Source: Rhodanobacter sp.
GTDB taxonomy: Bacteria > Pseudomonadota > Gammaproteobacteria > Xanthomonadales > Rhodanobacteraceae
Direction: 5' to 3'
DNA: 46,727 nt
Assembly (NCBI GenBank): GCA_004322005.1
Contig: SCRF01000032.1
Location: 1 to 46,727 of the forward strand
Both the position numbers and the translations under genes were made by a program. How positions within the stretch are numbered: the first letter of the stretch is position 1; every line of letters starts with the position of its first letter. The notes beneath the pieces are model-generated. The model saw only the letters and a program-made list of their open reading frames with translations. It had not been told where the DNA came from and did no database searches. Below, in pieces: positions 45,972-46,727 of this stretch.

Positions 45972-46727
45972 GTGCATGACCAAACCCCGGCTGCTACCGC
46001 CGCGACGCCCGCGTACGTACAGCAAATCGAGCGATGGCGCGCCGACCGGGTCGCGCGGCTCACGGCACCTGACGGCTGGCTGAGCCTGATCGGGCTGGAA
46101 TGGTTGAACGAAGGCGACAATCGCGTCGGAACCGCTGCCGGCAACGACATCGTCCTCAAGGCCGGGCCCGCGCATCTGGGCAGCGTGACCCTGGACAAGG
46201 GCGGCGCCGTGCACATCGCGCTGGCCAGCGACAGTGGCGCCACGATCGACGGCAGGCCCGTGAATGAAGCCGTGCTGGTCGACGACGTGCACGCCAGCGG
46301 CGACGCTGCGCCGACCCTGGTGAGTTTCGGTACAGTGAACTTCCATGTGATCGATCGCGCCGGCCGCAAGGCACTGCGGGTGAAGGACAGCGACGCGATC
46401 ACCCGCAAGGACTTCTCCGGCATCGACTACTTTCCGATCGACCCGTCGTGGCGCATCGTCGCCGACTGGGTGCCATTCGATCCGCTGCGCACAATGGAGA
46501 TCGGTACGGCGATCGGCACCATCGAAAAGGTTGCCGTGCCGGGCAAGGCGGTGTTCCAGCGCGACGGCCACACTTGCGAACTGCTGCCGTATCAGGAGGC
46601 ACCGGGCGGCGAGCTGTTCTTCGTGCTGGCCGATCGCACATCCGGTGCGGAAACCTACGGCGCGGCGCGCTTCCTCTACGCGGCCTTGCCCAACGGCGGC
46701 AAGCTGATGCTCGATTTCAACCAGGCC
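45972..46727 (+). CDS. DUF1684 family protein (3' end beyond the window)
   Basis: An open frame of 252 codons without a stop to the edge of the window. The DUF1684 hallmark GWLSLIGLEWLNEGDNRVG appears near residue 33, followed by NDIVLKAGPAHLGSVTL, KDFSGIDYFPIDPSWRIVADW, and the late SGAETYGAARFLYA. GTG 45972 (V-H-D-Q-T-P) is the likely start with CGGAG 9 nt upstream. The biochemical role of DUF1684 is not known to me; the family is widespread and usually soluble. It replaces miaA at this site. Missing its C-terminus, so completeness cannot be judged. Confidence 0.85.
   Translation, partial: MHDQTPAATAATPAYVQQIERWRADRVARLTAPDGWLSLIGLEWLNEGDNRVGTAAGNDIVLKAGPAHLGSVTLDKGGAVHIALASDSGATIDGRPVNEAVLVDDVHASGDAAPTLVSFGTVNFHVIDRAGRKALRVKDSDAITRKDFSGIDYFPIDPSWRIVADWVPFDPLRTMEIGTAIGTIEKVAVPGKAVFQRDGHTCELLPYQEAPGGELFFVLADRTSGAETYGAARFLYAALPNGGKLMLDFNQA

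Overview
The window is an almost uninterrupted stretch of housekeeping chromosome from a GC-rich gammaproteobacterium. Gene order, GTAG-headed palindromic repeats, a Gln at GyrA position 83 and an endonuclease-type MutL point to the Xanthomonadales/Lysobacterales, most likely a Rhodanobacteraceae member (Rhodanobacter/Dyella-like). That family-level placement is inference. I see no prophage, transposase, CRISPR array, toxin-antitoxin pair or defence island.

Layout. (1) 196-9840: the conserved nusA operon: initiator tRNA-Met, rimP, nusA, infB, rbfA, truB, rpsO, pnp. (2) 10194-12396: class III polyhydroxyalkanoate synthase phaE-phaC. (3) 12512-16696: mtnA, a GtrA-family membrane protein, then gyrA, closed by a strong two-way terminator. 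(4) 16793-25895, minus strand: lpxH with a secreted cyclophilin; phoB-phoR-ppk1-ppx (phosphate sensing and polyphosphate turnover); a periplasmic M48 metalloprotease with TPR-like repeats. (5) 26020-31280: glutaredoxin, an AhpD-like protein, an NAD-type isocitrate dehydrogenase, an LpxO-like lipid A hydroxylase with a gene remnant beside it, PhoH2 and peroxiredoxin Bcp. (6) 31523-33733: gcvR, dapA and a BamC-like lipoprotein; with bcp this is the E. coli bamC-dapA-gcvR-bcp neighbourhood. (7) 34025-38858: 7Fe ferredoxin, tRNA-Glu(CTC), then pcnB-folK-panB-panC-panD. (8) 38919-46727: queG divergent from nnr-tsaE-amiB/C-mutL (again the E. coli order), then a DUF1684 gene cut by the window edge.

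What the gene list does not explain lies between the genes. At least four dispersed repeat types occupy the spacers: (a) GTAG-headed REPs, mostly as inverted pairs; (b) hairpins of 7-bp stem and NGGA loop in tandem two-hairpin units, 11 of 12 of which spell CANGGAYG, the RsmA/CsrA recognition consensus, with four in a row inside the rimP-nusA transcript; (c) GGGAATC/GGGGACC short tandem units, in REP-pair spacers and as a hairpin touching the rbfA Shine-Dalgarno; (d) a roughly 157-bp palindromic element upstream of phaE whose terminus recurs at 33920. Two genes (mtnA, nnr) have a -10 hexamer exactly 6 nt before the ATG, which predicts leaderless mRNAs. The RsmA-like hairpin family is the best candidate here for something not described before; a functional role is unproven and mixed orientation argues for caution.
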